Below, in pieces: positions 25,204 through 32,592 of a stretch of 37,194 nt of DNA (the first letter of the stretch is position 1; each line of letters opens with the position of its first letter). The translations under genes were made by a program, and so were the position numbers. The notes below the pieces were generated by a model. That model saw only the letters and a program-made list of their open reading frames with translations. It was not told the DNA's origin and searched no databases. The DNA is from Gemmatimonas sp. Its GTDB lineage: Bacteria; Krumholzibacteriota; Krumholzibacteriia; LZORAL124-64-63. Location of the stretch: NCBI GenBank assembly GCA_013824755.1, contig PNOJ01000015.1, positions 1-37,194 on the forward strand, given 5' to 3'.

Positions 25204-26567
25204 TCAGTGCTGCAGGTCGGCAAAGCGCGTGAACGACTTGTGGAAGTGCAGGTCGAACTGGCCGATGGGCCCGTTGCGCTGCTTGCCGACGATGACCGTC
25301 GCCTTGTTGCGCACGGTCTCGTCGTCCGGCTTGTAGTACTCCTCACGATAGATGAACATGACCACGTCGGCATCCTGCTCGATGGATCCCGATTCGCGCA
25401 GGTCCGAGAGCATGGGCTTGTGGTCGCCGCGCGACTCGACGGCGCGCGAGAGCTGGCTCAGGGCCATGACGGGCACGTCCAGGTCCTTGGCCATGCCCTT
25501 GAGGTTGCGGCTGATCTGCGAGATCTCCTGCTGCCGGTTCTCGGCCCGCGAGGTGGAGGTCATCAGCTGCATGTAGTCCACGACGATCAGGCCGAGATCG
25601 TGCTGCTGCTTGAGCCGGCGCGCCTTGGCCTTCATCTCGAGCACGCCGATGCCGCTGGAGTCGTCGATGAAGATGGGCGCCTCGGACAGGCGGCTGCAGG
25701 CCTCGGTCAGCTTCGGCCACTGCTCCGGCTTGATCTGCCCCTTGCGCAGCTCGTGGTTGTTGAAGCCGCCGCTGGCGCAGATCATGCGCATCACGAGCTG
25801 CTCCTTGGCCATCTCCAGGCTGAAGATCGCGACCGGCACCTTGTCCTTCACCGCGGCGCTGTAGGCGACGTTCAGCGCCAGCGCCGTCTTGCCCATCGAC
25901 GGCCGCGCCGCCAGCACGATCAGGTCGCCGTTCTGCAGGCCGGCGGTCATGCGGTCGAACTCCACGAAGCCGGTGGACAGGCCCGTGATGTCGCTCTTGG
26001 AACGCGAGGCCTCGTCGATGCGCCGGAAGGCCTCCGGCACCACGTCGCGGACCGAGGCGAAGGCCTGCGTCTCGCGGCTCTCCGCGATGGCGTAGATGCG
26101 CGTCTGGGCGCGGTCGAGGATGGTGTCGGTCTCCTCGCGGGCGGCGAAGGCGTCGGTGGTGATCTCGCCCGAGGCGTGGATCAGTCCCCGCAGCACCGAC
26201 TTGTCGCGGACGATGCGCCCGTGGTAGGCGACGTTCGCGGCCGTGGCGGTCGCCGCGATGATGTCGGCGAGGTAGTCGTTGCCGCCGCACTTGTCCAGCT
26301 CGCGCGGCGCTCCAGCTCTTCGGCGACCGTGATGCCGTCGATGGCCTGGTCGCCCTCGTAGAGGTCGCACATCACCCCGAAGATGACGCGGTGCTCGCGG
26401 CGGTAGAAGTCGTCGCTGCGGATCGTCTCGAGCGCGACGCCCAGCGCATCGCGGTCCAGCATGACCGCGCCGAGGATGGCGCGCTCGGCGTCGAGGTTCT
26501 GCGGCGGCTGCCGGGTCTCGGCGGCGCGGCGCGGCTCGCGGGACAGGGGGCTGAGTTCGGGTTCCAC
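25204..26567 (-). CDS. dnaB: Replicative DNA helicase DnaB, with a one-base frameshift
   Basis: The hexameric helicase that unwinds the replication fork. The N-terminal domain, in one frame from the GTG at 26567, reads PPQNLDAERAILGAVMLD and continues to VAEELERR (residue 88). The C-terminal part continues in another frame from ELDKCGGNDYLADII. Adding one G near 26302-26306 joins them as RR-G-ELDK and gives about 454 residues, the normal length. The C-terminal part has the Walker A RPSMGKTA, SLEMAKEQL, the YMQLM segment, and RESGSIEQDADVV. GAGG lies nine bases before the GTG. As written the gene is broken, which is unlikely to be true for an essential gene. Confidence 0.9.
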
Positions 26568-26683
26568 GGGACCGCACCTCGGGGCTCTGAGTGACGGGGC
26601 GAGGCGAAGACGGACATGGTAAGCGATGCGCGCGACCCGAAACAGACGGACTTCGCCGCCCCTTCGAATTCCTGGGGACCGGG

Positions 26684-26944
26684 CGTGGACAAACCCGTGG
26701 ACAAGCCCGTGGACGGGCGGTGGACGGGCGTGGACATCGCGGCGGCGAGCGCCCTTCCCCCCCGCCCCGCCGCCCTCCCTGCGGGTCGACCTCGGGACAA
26801 CGGCTGGACATACGGTGGACAAGTCGCGGCCGGGGTGGATAAGCTGGTTGGCGCCGGTCGCGCGAGAACCCCAACCGGTTCCCGTCCAAGACGTTGACAA
26901 CGAGGTACCCCCGGAAGGCGGCATCCATGACCGACGGTGGACAA
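26684..26944 (+). promoter_or_regulatory. Array of DnaA-box-like sequences upstream of dnaB
   Basis: The divergent gap between dnaB and the next methyltransferase holds many close variants of TGTGGACAA/TGTGGATAA, all in the same orientation. They are CGTGGACAA (26684 and 26696), CGTGGACGG (26708), GGTGGACGG (26719), CGTGGACAT (26729), TCGGGACAA (26792), GCTGGACAT (26803), GGTGGACAA (26814), GGTGGATAA (26834), CGTTGACAA (26892) and GGTGGACAA (26936). The first five start 10-12 bases apart, near one helical turn. The gap also has an inverted repeat, GGTTGG (26846-26851) with CCAACC (26871-26876). The 26568-26683 part shows nothing clear beyond a weak TACCAT -10-like box for dnaB. Confidence 0.6.
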
Positions 26945-27808
26945 CTCCGCGAGACCTGGGCCCGGATCGCCGCCGAACCGCGCCCCGCGCGGCCCTGGCG
27001 GGACGGGTCCACCTTCCCCTGGGCCGACCCCGCCTTCAGCGAGCGCATGCTGCGCCTGCACCTGGACCAGTCGACGCACATGGCGAGCCGCACCCTGCCG
27101 GTCGTCGCCGCCCACGTCGGCTGGCTGGAGGCGCGGCTGGACGAAGCCTTCGGCGCCGGCGCGCCGCGCCGCGTGCTGGACGTCGCCTGCGGTCCCGGCC
27201 TGTACTGCCACGAGCTGGCCCGCCGCGGGCACCGCGCCTGGGGCTGCGACGTGGGGCCGGCGGCCCTGCGCCACGCGCGCGCGGTCGCCGCGGGCGAGCG
27301 TCTCGGCTGCGGCTTCCACTTCGCCGACCTTGAAGACCCGCGGCTGCCGCTGCCCGCGGACATCGCCGACCTCGACGCGGTGACGCTCTGGTACGGCGAG
27401 GTCCACGCCCACCCGCCGGGAGCGATGCTCGCCGCCCTGACCGCCCTCGCCGGGCGCCTGCGCCCCGGCGGCCTGATGGTGCTGGAGTACCAGCCCTGGG
27501 ATCTCCACCCGCACGAGGACCTGCAGGAGTGGCGGGCCTGCGACGGCTCGCCGTTCGCCGACGGACCGCACTTCTGGCTGCAGTCGTACCACTGGGACGA
27601 CGCGTCGCAGTCCGAGATCAACGTCCACTGGATCGTGGACCCCGCGACGGGCGTGGCGGCGCGCTACGCGCAGAGCGGCCGCGCCTGGCGCGACGAGGAT
27701 CTCGCGGCGCTGTGTGCGGCCGCCGGCCTCGGCAGCGGCGTCTTCCTGCCGCCGATCACCGGCGTGGACGCCCGCCACGAATTCGCGATGCTGATTTCCC
27801 GGCGGTGA
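26927..27808 (+). CDS. Class I SAM-dependent methyltransferase
   Basis: A 293-residue methyltransferase. SAM motif I VLDVACGPG is at 83-91, followed by ELARRGHRAWGCDVGP with the acidic Asp that contacts the SAM ribose. A later strand (GLMVLEYQPWDLHPH) occupies the motif III/post-motif position. The ATG at 26927 is preferred, with GGAAGG nine bases upstream; an earlier in-frame ATG at 26894 overlaps the DnaA-box-like array. It is divergent from dnaB and convergent with the uracil-DNA glycosylase gene (4 bases between stops). Substrate unknown. Confidence 0.8.
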   Translation: MTDGGQLRETWARIAAEPRPARPWRDGSTFPWADPAFSERMLRLHLDQSTHMASRTLPVVAAHVGWLEARLDEAFGAGAPRRVLDVACGPGLYCHELARRGHRAWGCDVGPAALRHARAVAAGERLGCGFHFADLEDPRLPLPADIADLDAVTLWYGEVHAHPPGAMLAALTALAGRLRPGGLMVLEYQPWDLHPHEDLQEWRACDGSPFADGPHFWLQSYHWDDASQSEINVHWIVDPATGVAARYAQSGRAWRDEDLAALCAAAGLGSGVFLPPITGVDARHEFAMLISRR

Positions 27809-27812
27809 AGGG

Positions 27813-28784
27813 TCAGGAGGCGTCGGCGAGCAGCGCGTCGTGCAGGGCGCGCAGCTTGCGCACGTCCTCCCACGTGTCGCGCTTCCAGTGCGGGTTGCGC
27901 AGCAGCGCGGCGGGGTGGAAGGTCGCCATCACGGGGATGCCCTGGTAGAAGTGCACGGTCTCGCGCAGCGAGCGCAGGCTGGCGCGGGTGTCCAGCAGCG
28001 TCATCGCCGCGTGGCGGCCGAGGCAGCAGATCAGGTGCGGCTGGATGATCGCGAGCTGCCGGCGCAGGAAGGGCTCGCAGGCGTCGGCCTCGTCGCGTTC
28101 GGGGTCGCGGTTCTCGGGCGGCCTGCACTTCAGGATGTTGCAGATGTAGACCTCGTCGCGCTCGAAGCGGATGGCGCGCAGGATGTCGGTCAGCAGCTGT
28201 CCGGCGCGGCCCACGAAGGGCAGGCCCTGCTCGTCCTCGTTGCGGCCGGGCGCCTCGCCGATGAAGAGCACGCGCGCGTCGGGATTGCCGCAGCCGAAGA
28301 CCGTCTGGGTGCGCGTGGGGTGCAGCTTGCAGGCCGTGCAGACGGACACCTCGGCGGCCAGACCCTCCAGCGCCAGACGCTTGGACGGCGGGACCGGCGC
28401 TGCCGCGGCGGCGGCCGCCGGCGCGACGAACAGGTCCGGGGCGGCGGGCGCCGCCGCGACCGCCGCGGGCGGGCGGCTGCGGATCTGGGCCAGCGTCTCG
28501 CGCACGAAGCGCTCGCACTCGACGCGGAACTCCCGCTCGCGGGCGGCCTTCGCCGACGCCGCGGCGTCCGCTTCCGGACCGGCGGGCGCGGCGGCGGCCG
28601 CGGGCGGCCGCAGCGCGGCGGGAGTGACGGCGTCGGCGGGGAGCGTGGGCGCCTCGGCCCGGGGCGTCGCCGCGGCCGCGGCGACGGGTCCCTCATCGTA
28701 GTACCAGGCGGTCCCGTCCTGCTGCTGCTGGACGAGGTAGCGGGCCAGATCGGCGGCCAGGCGCTCGGGGCTGTCCTGCGTCAT
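27813..28784 (-). CDS. Family 4 uracil-DNA glycosylase
   Basis: Removes uracil from DNA in base-excision repair. The 323-residue protein has a long Ala/Pro-rich, low-complexity N-terminal extension (about 30-135) before the catalytic domain. Iron-sulfur ligands are suggested by C149xxC152 plus C236 and C253/C254. The water-activating motif GEAPGRNEDEQGLPFVGRAGQLL begins near 176. The second motif TFHPAALLRNP (about 288-298, His290) closes the active site. The ATG at 28784 overlaps the coaBC stop (ATGA), with GGGAG upstream. The extension is longer than in most family members. Confidence 0.92.
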   Translation of the reverse strand: MTQDSPERLAADLARYLVQQQQDGTAWYYDEGPVAAAAATPRAEAPTLPADAVTPAALRPPAAAAAPAGPEADAAASAKAAREREFRVECERFVRETLAQIRSRPPAAVAAAPAAPDLFVAPAAAAAAAPVPPSKRLALEGLAAEVSVCTACKLHPTRTQTVFGCGNPDARVLFIGEAPGRNEDEQGLPFVGRAGQLLTDILRAIRFERDEVYICNILKCRPPENRDPERDEADACEPFLRRQLAIIQPHLICCLGRHAAMTLLDTRASLRSLRETVHFYQGIPVMATFHPAALLRNPHWKRDTWEDVRKLRALHDALLADAS

Positions 28785-30028
28785 GCGCCGCTCCCGGCGG
28801 GGCACAGCAGCGGCACGAGCCGCCGCAGCAGTTCAACGGCGAGTTCGCGCTTGTCCAGCGGGCCGATCGTCTCGCTGCCGCCGTCGGCGGCGATCAGCGT
28901 GACGCGGTGCAGCCCTTCGCCGAAGGTGCCGTCGGCGATCGGGTCGTTGGCGATCACGGCGTCCATGCCCTTGGCGTGCAGCTTGGCCTTGGCGCGTTCG
29001 AGCAGGTTCTCGGTCTCGAGCGCGAAGCCGACGACCTTCAGGCCGGCGGGCCGTTCGACGTGGACGATGTCGGCGAGGATGTCGGTCGTGCGGGTCATGT
29101 TCACGCACCAGGACGTGCCGAGCGATTCCTTCTTCAGCTTGCCGTGCCCCACGTTCTCGGGCGTGAAGTCGGCGACGGCCGCGGCCATGATCAGGGCGTC
29201 GGCGCGCGGCAGGCGCTCGCGCACCGCGGCGGCCATCTGGACGGCGGTCTCCACCGGCACCACGACCCCGATCCCGCGCGGGGGCGGCGACGGCACCGGA
29301 CCGTGGATCAGGGTCACCTCGGCGCCCAGCCCGGCGGCCTGCCGCGCCAGCGCGAAGCCCATCGCGCCGGTCGAGCGGTTGCCGACGAAGCGCACCGCGT
29401 CGAGCGGCTCGCGCGTGGGGCCGGCCGTCACCAGCAGGCGGCAACCGGCGAGCGGCAGGTCCGCGGCCCCGTCGGCGCGCGGGGGCAGGGCGTCGTCGAG
29501 CTCGCAGATCCGCGCGAAGATCTCCTCGGGTTCGGCCATCCGCCCCTCGGCGACCGTGCCGCAGGCCAGCCAGCCGCTGCCGGGATCCACGACGTGGGCC
29601 CCCCGCCCGCGCAGCGTCGCGAGGTTGGCCTGCACGGCGGGGTGGCGCCACATGGCGTCGTTCATCGCCGGGGCCAGGACCAGGTCGCGCTCGCAGGCCA
29701 GCAGCAGGGTGGTCACGATGTCGTCGGCGATGCCGCCGGCGGCCTTGCCCAGCAGGTTGGCCGTGGCCGGGGCGACCACCGCGATGTCGGCCCAGCGGGC
29801 CAGCTCCACGTGGTCCAACGGGTCGGTGTCGCCCTCGCCCCACAGGTCGGTGGCGACGCCGTGGCCGGTGAGCGCGCGGAACGTGGTCGGGCCCACGAAG
29901 CGCTGCGCCGCGCCGGTCATGGCCACGCGCACGGAAAAGCCCGCCTGCACGAGCAGGCGGGCCAGCAGGCAGCTCTTGTAGGCGGCGATGCCGCCGGTCA
30001 CCAGCAGCAGGACGCGCGACCGGGTCAT
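28781..30028 (-). CDS. coaBC: Bifunctional phosphopantothenoylcysteine decarboxylase/phosphopantothenate-cysteine ligase
   Basis: Two consecutive steps of coenzyme A synthesis. The N-terminal CoaC flavoprotein half shows TGGIAAYK (11-18), catalytic His73, APAMNDAMW (119-127) and the Cys156 region (ACGTVAEGRM). The C-terminal CoaB half shows AGPTREPLDAVRFVGNRSTG and AAAVADF, plus the KLKKE lysine segment. At 415 residues it matches the fused family. AGGAG precedes the ATG at 30028. It sits between rpoZ (3-base gap) and the uracil-DNA glycosylase (overlap) in one operon. Confidence 0.96.
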   Translation of the reverse strand: MTRSRVLLLVTGGIAAYKSCLLARLLVQAGFSVRVAMTGAAQRFVGPTTFRALTGHGVATDLWGEGDTDPLDHVELARWADIAVVAPATANLLGKAAGGIADDIVTTLLLACERDLVLAPAMNDAMWRHPAVQANLATLRGRGAHVVDPGSGWLACGTVAEGRMAEPEEIFARICELDDALPPRADGAADLPLAGCRLLVTAGPTREPLDAVRFVGNRSTGAMGFALARQAAGLGAEVTLIHGPVPSPPPRGIGVVVPVETAVQMAAAVRERLPRADALIMAAAVADFTPENVGHGKLKKESLGTSWCVNMTRTTDILADIVHVERPAGLKVVGFALETENLLERAKAKLHAKGMDAVIANDPIADGTFGEGLHRVTLIAADGGSETIGPLDKRELAVELLRRLVPLLCPAGSGA

Positions 30029-30031
30029 GGC

Positions 30032-30271
30032 CTACTCCTGTCCGCTCTCCCGCTCCTTGAGGGCCGCGGCAGCGCGCTCACGCTTGTCGTAGTAGAGGAT
30101 CTTGCCGTCGATCAGGCGCTGGACCGCGATGGTCGTCAGCTTGCCGGGCAGGTTCGCGCTCACCGCGCGGGCCCGGTCGTTCAGACGGCGCGCCTCGAGG
30201 GCGATGATCCTGATGGCCTCGAACTTGTTCGGGATCCTGCTGGTGACATCCTTGCGCTGGATGTAGGTCAT
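30032..30271 (-). CDS. rpoZ: RNA polymerase omega subunit
   Basis: The small 79-residue subunit that helps assemble RNA polymerase. The family core RIPNKFEAIRIIALEARRLND is at about 13-33 (given only as a recognised segment), followed by a charged C-terminus. The ATG at 30271, with GAGG six bases upstream, is chosen over a start 34 codons earlier that has no such site. It is in the common yicC-gmk-rpoZ-coaBC order. Confidence 0.93.
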   Translation of the reverse strand: MTYIQRKDVTSRIPNKFEAIRIIALEARRLNDRARAVSANLPGKLTTIAVQRLIDGKILYYDKRERAAAALKERESGQE

Positions 30272-30388
30272 CGGACACCTCGGTGGAAGATGCATGTCGA
30301 CGGGGACCGGGGCGCTGCAACCGCCGGCGGAGCGCGAACGGAGCAATGTAACCCCGTTCCGGGCCGGCATCAATAAATATTCTCCAAC

Positions 30389-31000
30389 TCACGGTCCGAC
30401 AGGAGGTTCCAGCGTCGGCGCCAGGGGCGGCTCCCGGAAGCGCTCGCGCCGGCACTGCTCGGCGGTCAGGATCGCCGACATGCGCCGCAGGGCGTCGGCG
30501 AGGTCGGCGTTCACGATCCAGTAGCGGTAGTGGGACGCGTAGCCCACCTCCCAGCGGGCGTTGCGCAGGCGGGTGGCGATGACCTCGGGACCGTCGGTGG
30601 CCCGGGAGCGCAGGCGCGCCTCCAGGGCGTCCCAGGAGGGCGGGAACACGAACACCGAGACGAGCTCGTCGCCGTACAGGTCGATCACGTTCTTGCCGCC
30701 CTGGACGTCCAGGTCGAGCAGGGGCACCTCGCCGCGGTCGATCATGGCCCGGAGGTGGTCGCGGCGAGTGCCGTAGCGGCGGTCGTGCACGTGCGCCCAC
30801 TCCACGAAGGCGCCGGCGGCCACGAGCCGGTCGAACTCGGCATCGTCGACGTGGTGGTAGTCGACGCCCTCCTGCTCCCCGGGACGGATCGGGCGCGTGG
30901 TGGTCGACACCGAGAAATGCACGCGCGGATCCTCGGCGAGCAGGGCCCGCACGAAGGTGGTCTTGCCCGCGCCGCTCGGGCCGCTGATCAGCAGGATCAT
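30389..31000 (-). CDS. gmk: Guanylate kinase
   Basis: Phosphorylates GMP to GDP. The 203-residue protein begins directly with the Walker A loop GPSGAGKTT (7-15). The GMP-binding segments TTTRPIRPGE and GVDYHHV follow, then the LLDLDVQGG region (about 93-101). Length and order are typical. The ATG at 31000 is seven bases after the yicC stop and rpoZ follows about 117 bases downstream, so the genes are probably co-transcribed. Confidence 0.95.
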   Translation of the reverse strand: MILLISGPSGAGKTTFVRALLAEDPRVHFSVSTTTRPIRPGEQEGVDYHHVDDAEFDRLVAAGAFVEWAHVHDRRYGTRRDHLRAMIDRGEVPLLDLDVQGGKNVIDLYGDELVSVFVFPPSWDALEARLRSRATDGPEVIATRLRNARWEVGYASHYRYWIVNADLADALRRMSAILTAEQCRRERFREPPLAPTLEPPVGP

Positions 31001-31007
31001 CGCCGGG

Positions 31008-31889
31008 TCACTCCAGGTTCTGGACCTGCTCGCGCAGGGTCTCGATCTCTTCCTTCATGGCGATCACCGCGCGCGTGATCTCGAGGTTCTGGGTCTTGGA
31101 ACCCATGGTGTTGACCTCGCGGTGCATCTCCTGGAACAGGAAGTTCAGGCGCTTGGCCACCTGGCCGCCCTCGGCCAGGGCCTCGCGCACCTGCTCGAGG
31201 TGGCTGGCGAGGCGCTCGCACTCCTCGTTGATGTTGCCCTTGTCCACCAGGATCGCCGCCTCCTGGGCCAGGCGCTGCGGGTCGATGGCCTCGCCCAGCA
31301 GCAGGGCCAGGCGCTCGCGCAGGCGGTTCTGCGCCTCCTCGAGGGCGCCGGGCACCAGGGCGCCCACCGTGCCGAGGTGGCGGTCGATGGCCACGGTCCG
31401 CGCGCGCATCTCGGCGGCGGTCTCGTCGCCCTCCTTGCGCTTCATCGCCTCGAGGCCGGCGATGGCCAGGTCGAGGGCCGCCGTCACGGCCGCCTGCAGG
31501 GCCTCGCGGTCGTCCTCCGGCTGGCCCCCGTCGAACAGGCCGGGCAGGGCCAGCAGGTGCTCGAGCCGGATCTCCGGCCGGGGCAGGCCGCGGGCGGCGA
31601 CGGCGTCGGCCATGGCGTTCAGGGCGGACAGGCCGGCCTCGACGCGGGCGGGCTGCAGGGCGGAGCCGGGCGATGCGGTCCCGCGCTCCAACGTCAGCGT
31701 GCAGCTGACGCGGCCGCGCGCGACGCGGTTCTTCAGGATCTCGCGGATGTCGAGCTCGCAGAAGGCCAAGGCCGACGGCAGCTTCAGGGCGACGTCGAGG
31801 AAGCGATGGTTCACGGCGCGCAGTTCCACCGTGACGGTGGCGTCGCCCGCCGTCGCTTCACCGTTTCCGTATCCGGTCATGCTGAGCAC
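31008..31889 (-). CDS. yicC: YicC family endoribonuclease-like protein
   Basis: A 293-residue protein of the YicC/YloC family, members of which have been reported as endoribonucleases. The family opening LSMTGYGNGEA is at residues 2-12. The conserved VELRAVNHRFLDVALKLP and the C-terminal GQVAKRLNFLFQEMHREVNTMGSK region are also present. The GTG at 31889 is preferred because GGAG lies five bases upstream and family members usually start two to three residues before SMTGYG. An ATG three codons later is the alternative. It heads the operon that includes gmk, rpoZ and coaBC. Confidence 0.93.
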   Translation of the reverse strand: MLSMTGYGNGEATAGDATVTVELRAVNHRFLDVALKLPSALAFCELDIREILKNRVARGRVSCTLTLERGTASPGSALQPARVEAGLSALNAMADAVAARGLPRPEIRLEHLLALPGLFDGGQPEDDREALQAAVTAALDLAIAGLEAMKRKEGDETAAEMRARTVAIDRHLGTVGALVPGALEEAQNRLRERLALLLGEAIDPQRLAQEAAILVDKGNINEECERLASHLEQVREALAEGGQVAKRLNFLFQEMHREVNTMGSKTQNLEITRAVIAMKEEIETLREQVQNLE

Positions 31890-31941
31890 GGAGTCTCCGA
31901 TCCGTGAGGGGACGCACGGCGCGGGCCGAGCCGGGCGGCAG

Positions 31942-31970
31942 AGTCTAGACAAGTCCGGCGGCGGCGGCAA
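31942..31970 (-). promoter_or_regulatory. Candidate promoter of the yicC-gmk-rpoZ-coaBC operon
   Basis: On the minus strand, TTGCCG (31970-31965) and TAGACT (31947-31942) are 17 bases apart, about 53 bases before the yicC start. Each box matches four of six consensus bases. Confidence 0.4.
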
Positions 31971-32015
31971 GGCCGGAAACCGGACCCCGGCCGCCGCGAT
32001 CGGCTCAAGCAGGGA

Positions 32016-32044
32016 TTGACGGCTCCGCCGGGATGCTCTAGAAA
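32016..32044 (+). promoter_or_regulatory. Candidate promoter of the small beta-barrel gene
   Basis: TTGACG (32016-32021) and TAGAAA (32039-32044) are spaced exactly 17 bases apart, about 57 bases before the start codon. It is back-to-back with the yicC promoter in the same divergent gap. Confidence 0.5.
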
Positions 32045-32101
32045 TGGGCCGGATCGATCGAGGTTCGCCTTCAACCAATCTCAGCTTCAGGGGGAGACAC
32101 G

Positions 32102-32584
32102 ATGAAGAAGTTCCTGTTCCTGACCATGGCTTGCGTCCTCGTCGCGGGCGTCGCGGCGGCCGGCCCCATGGCCTTCGGCGTGCGCGGCGGCTACGTCGAC
32201 TCCGGCACCACCGGGTTCTTCGCGGGCGGCCACATCAAGGGCCTGAACATCACGCCCGAGATCGCGCTGGTCCCCAACGTCGAGATCTCGTTCCTGGACG
32301 GAGTCAGCATCTACTCCTTCGCCGCCGACGCCAACTACAGCTTCAAGGAAGTCGACATGGGCGGCTTCACCCCGTACGCGGGCGGCGAGATCGGCATGCA
32401 CATGATCAAGATCGACGACGTGCCGGCCGGCTTCGACGACTCGGAGACCAAGATGGGCATCAGCATCCTGGGCGGCCTCGAGAAGAGCCTCGACGAGTCC
32501 AAGTCCCTGATGTTCGAGCTGAAGATCGGCCTGTCGGACTACGCGCCGGACATGAAGTTCACCGCCGGCCTGACGTTCTTCTAG
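32102..32584 (+). CDS. Small outer-membrane beta-barrel protein
   Basis: A 160-residue exported protein with a clear signal peptide (MKKFLFLTMACVLVAGVAAAG). The mature part shows about eight short amphipathic strands with Gly turns (for example FGVRGGYVDSG, FTPYAGGEIGMHM) and ends in ...AGLTFF, the aromatic end typical of outer-membrane barrels. GGGGGAG is six bases before the ATG. It resembles OmpW/OmpX-size barrels, but no specific family motif is seen, so the function is open. Confidence 0.75.
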   Translation: MKKFLFLTMACVLVAGVAAAGPMAFGVRGGYVDSGTTGFFAGGHIKGLNITPEIALVPNVEISFLDGVSIYSFAADANYSFKEVDMGGFTPYAGGEIGMHMIKIDDVPAGFDDSETKMGISILGGLEKSLDESKSLMFELKIGLSDYAPDMKFTAGLTFF

Positions 32585-32592
32585 ACCGCGGC

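Noticed and set aside
26660-26680. TTCGAATT stretch as a possible tRNA T-arm
   Set aside because: No acceptor, D or anticodon arms can be built around it. No tRNA was found in the window.
26616-26897. Plus-strand ORF of 93 codons (MVSDARDPK...) over the DnaA-box-like array
   Set aside because: Its VDKPVDKPVD repeat is explained by the GTGGACAA-type boxes, whose spacing (12, 12, 11, 10) breaks the codon frame. There is no well-placed ribosome-binding site.
26568-26926. Complete chromosomal origin (oriC) at the DnaA-box-like array
   Set aside because: No AT-rich unwinding element, no DnaA-trio and no dnaA/dnaN genes nearby, so only the box array itself is claimed.
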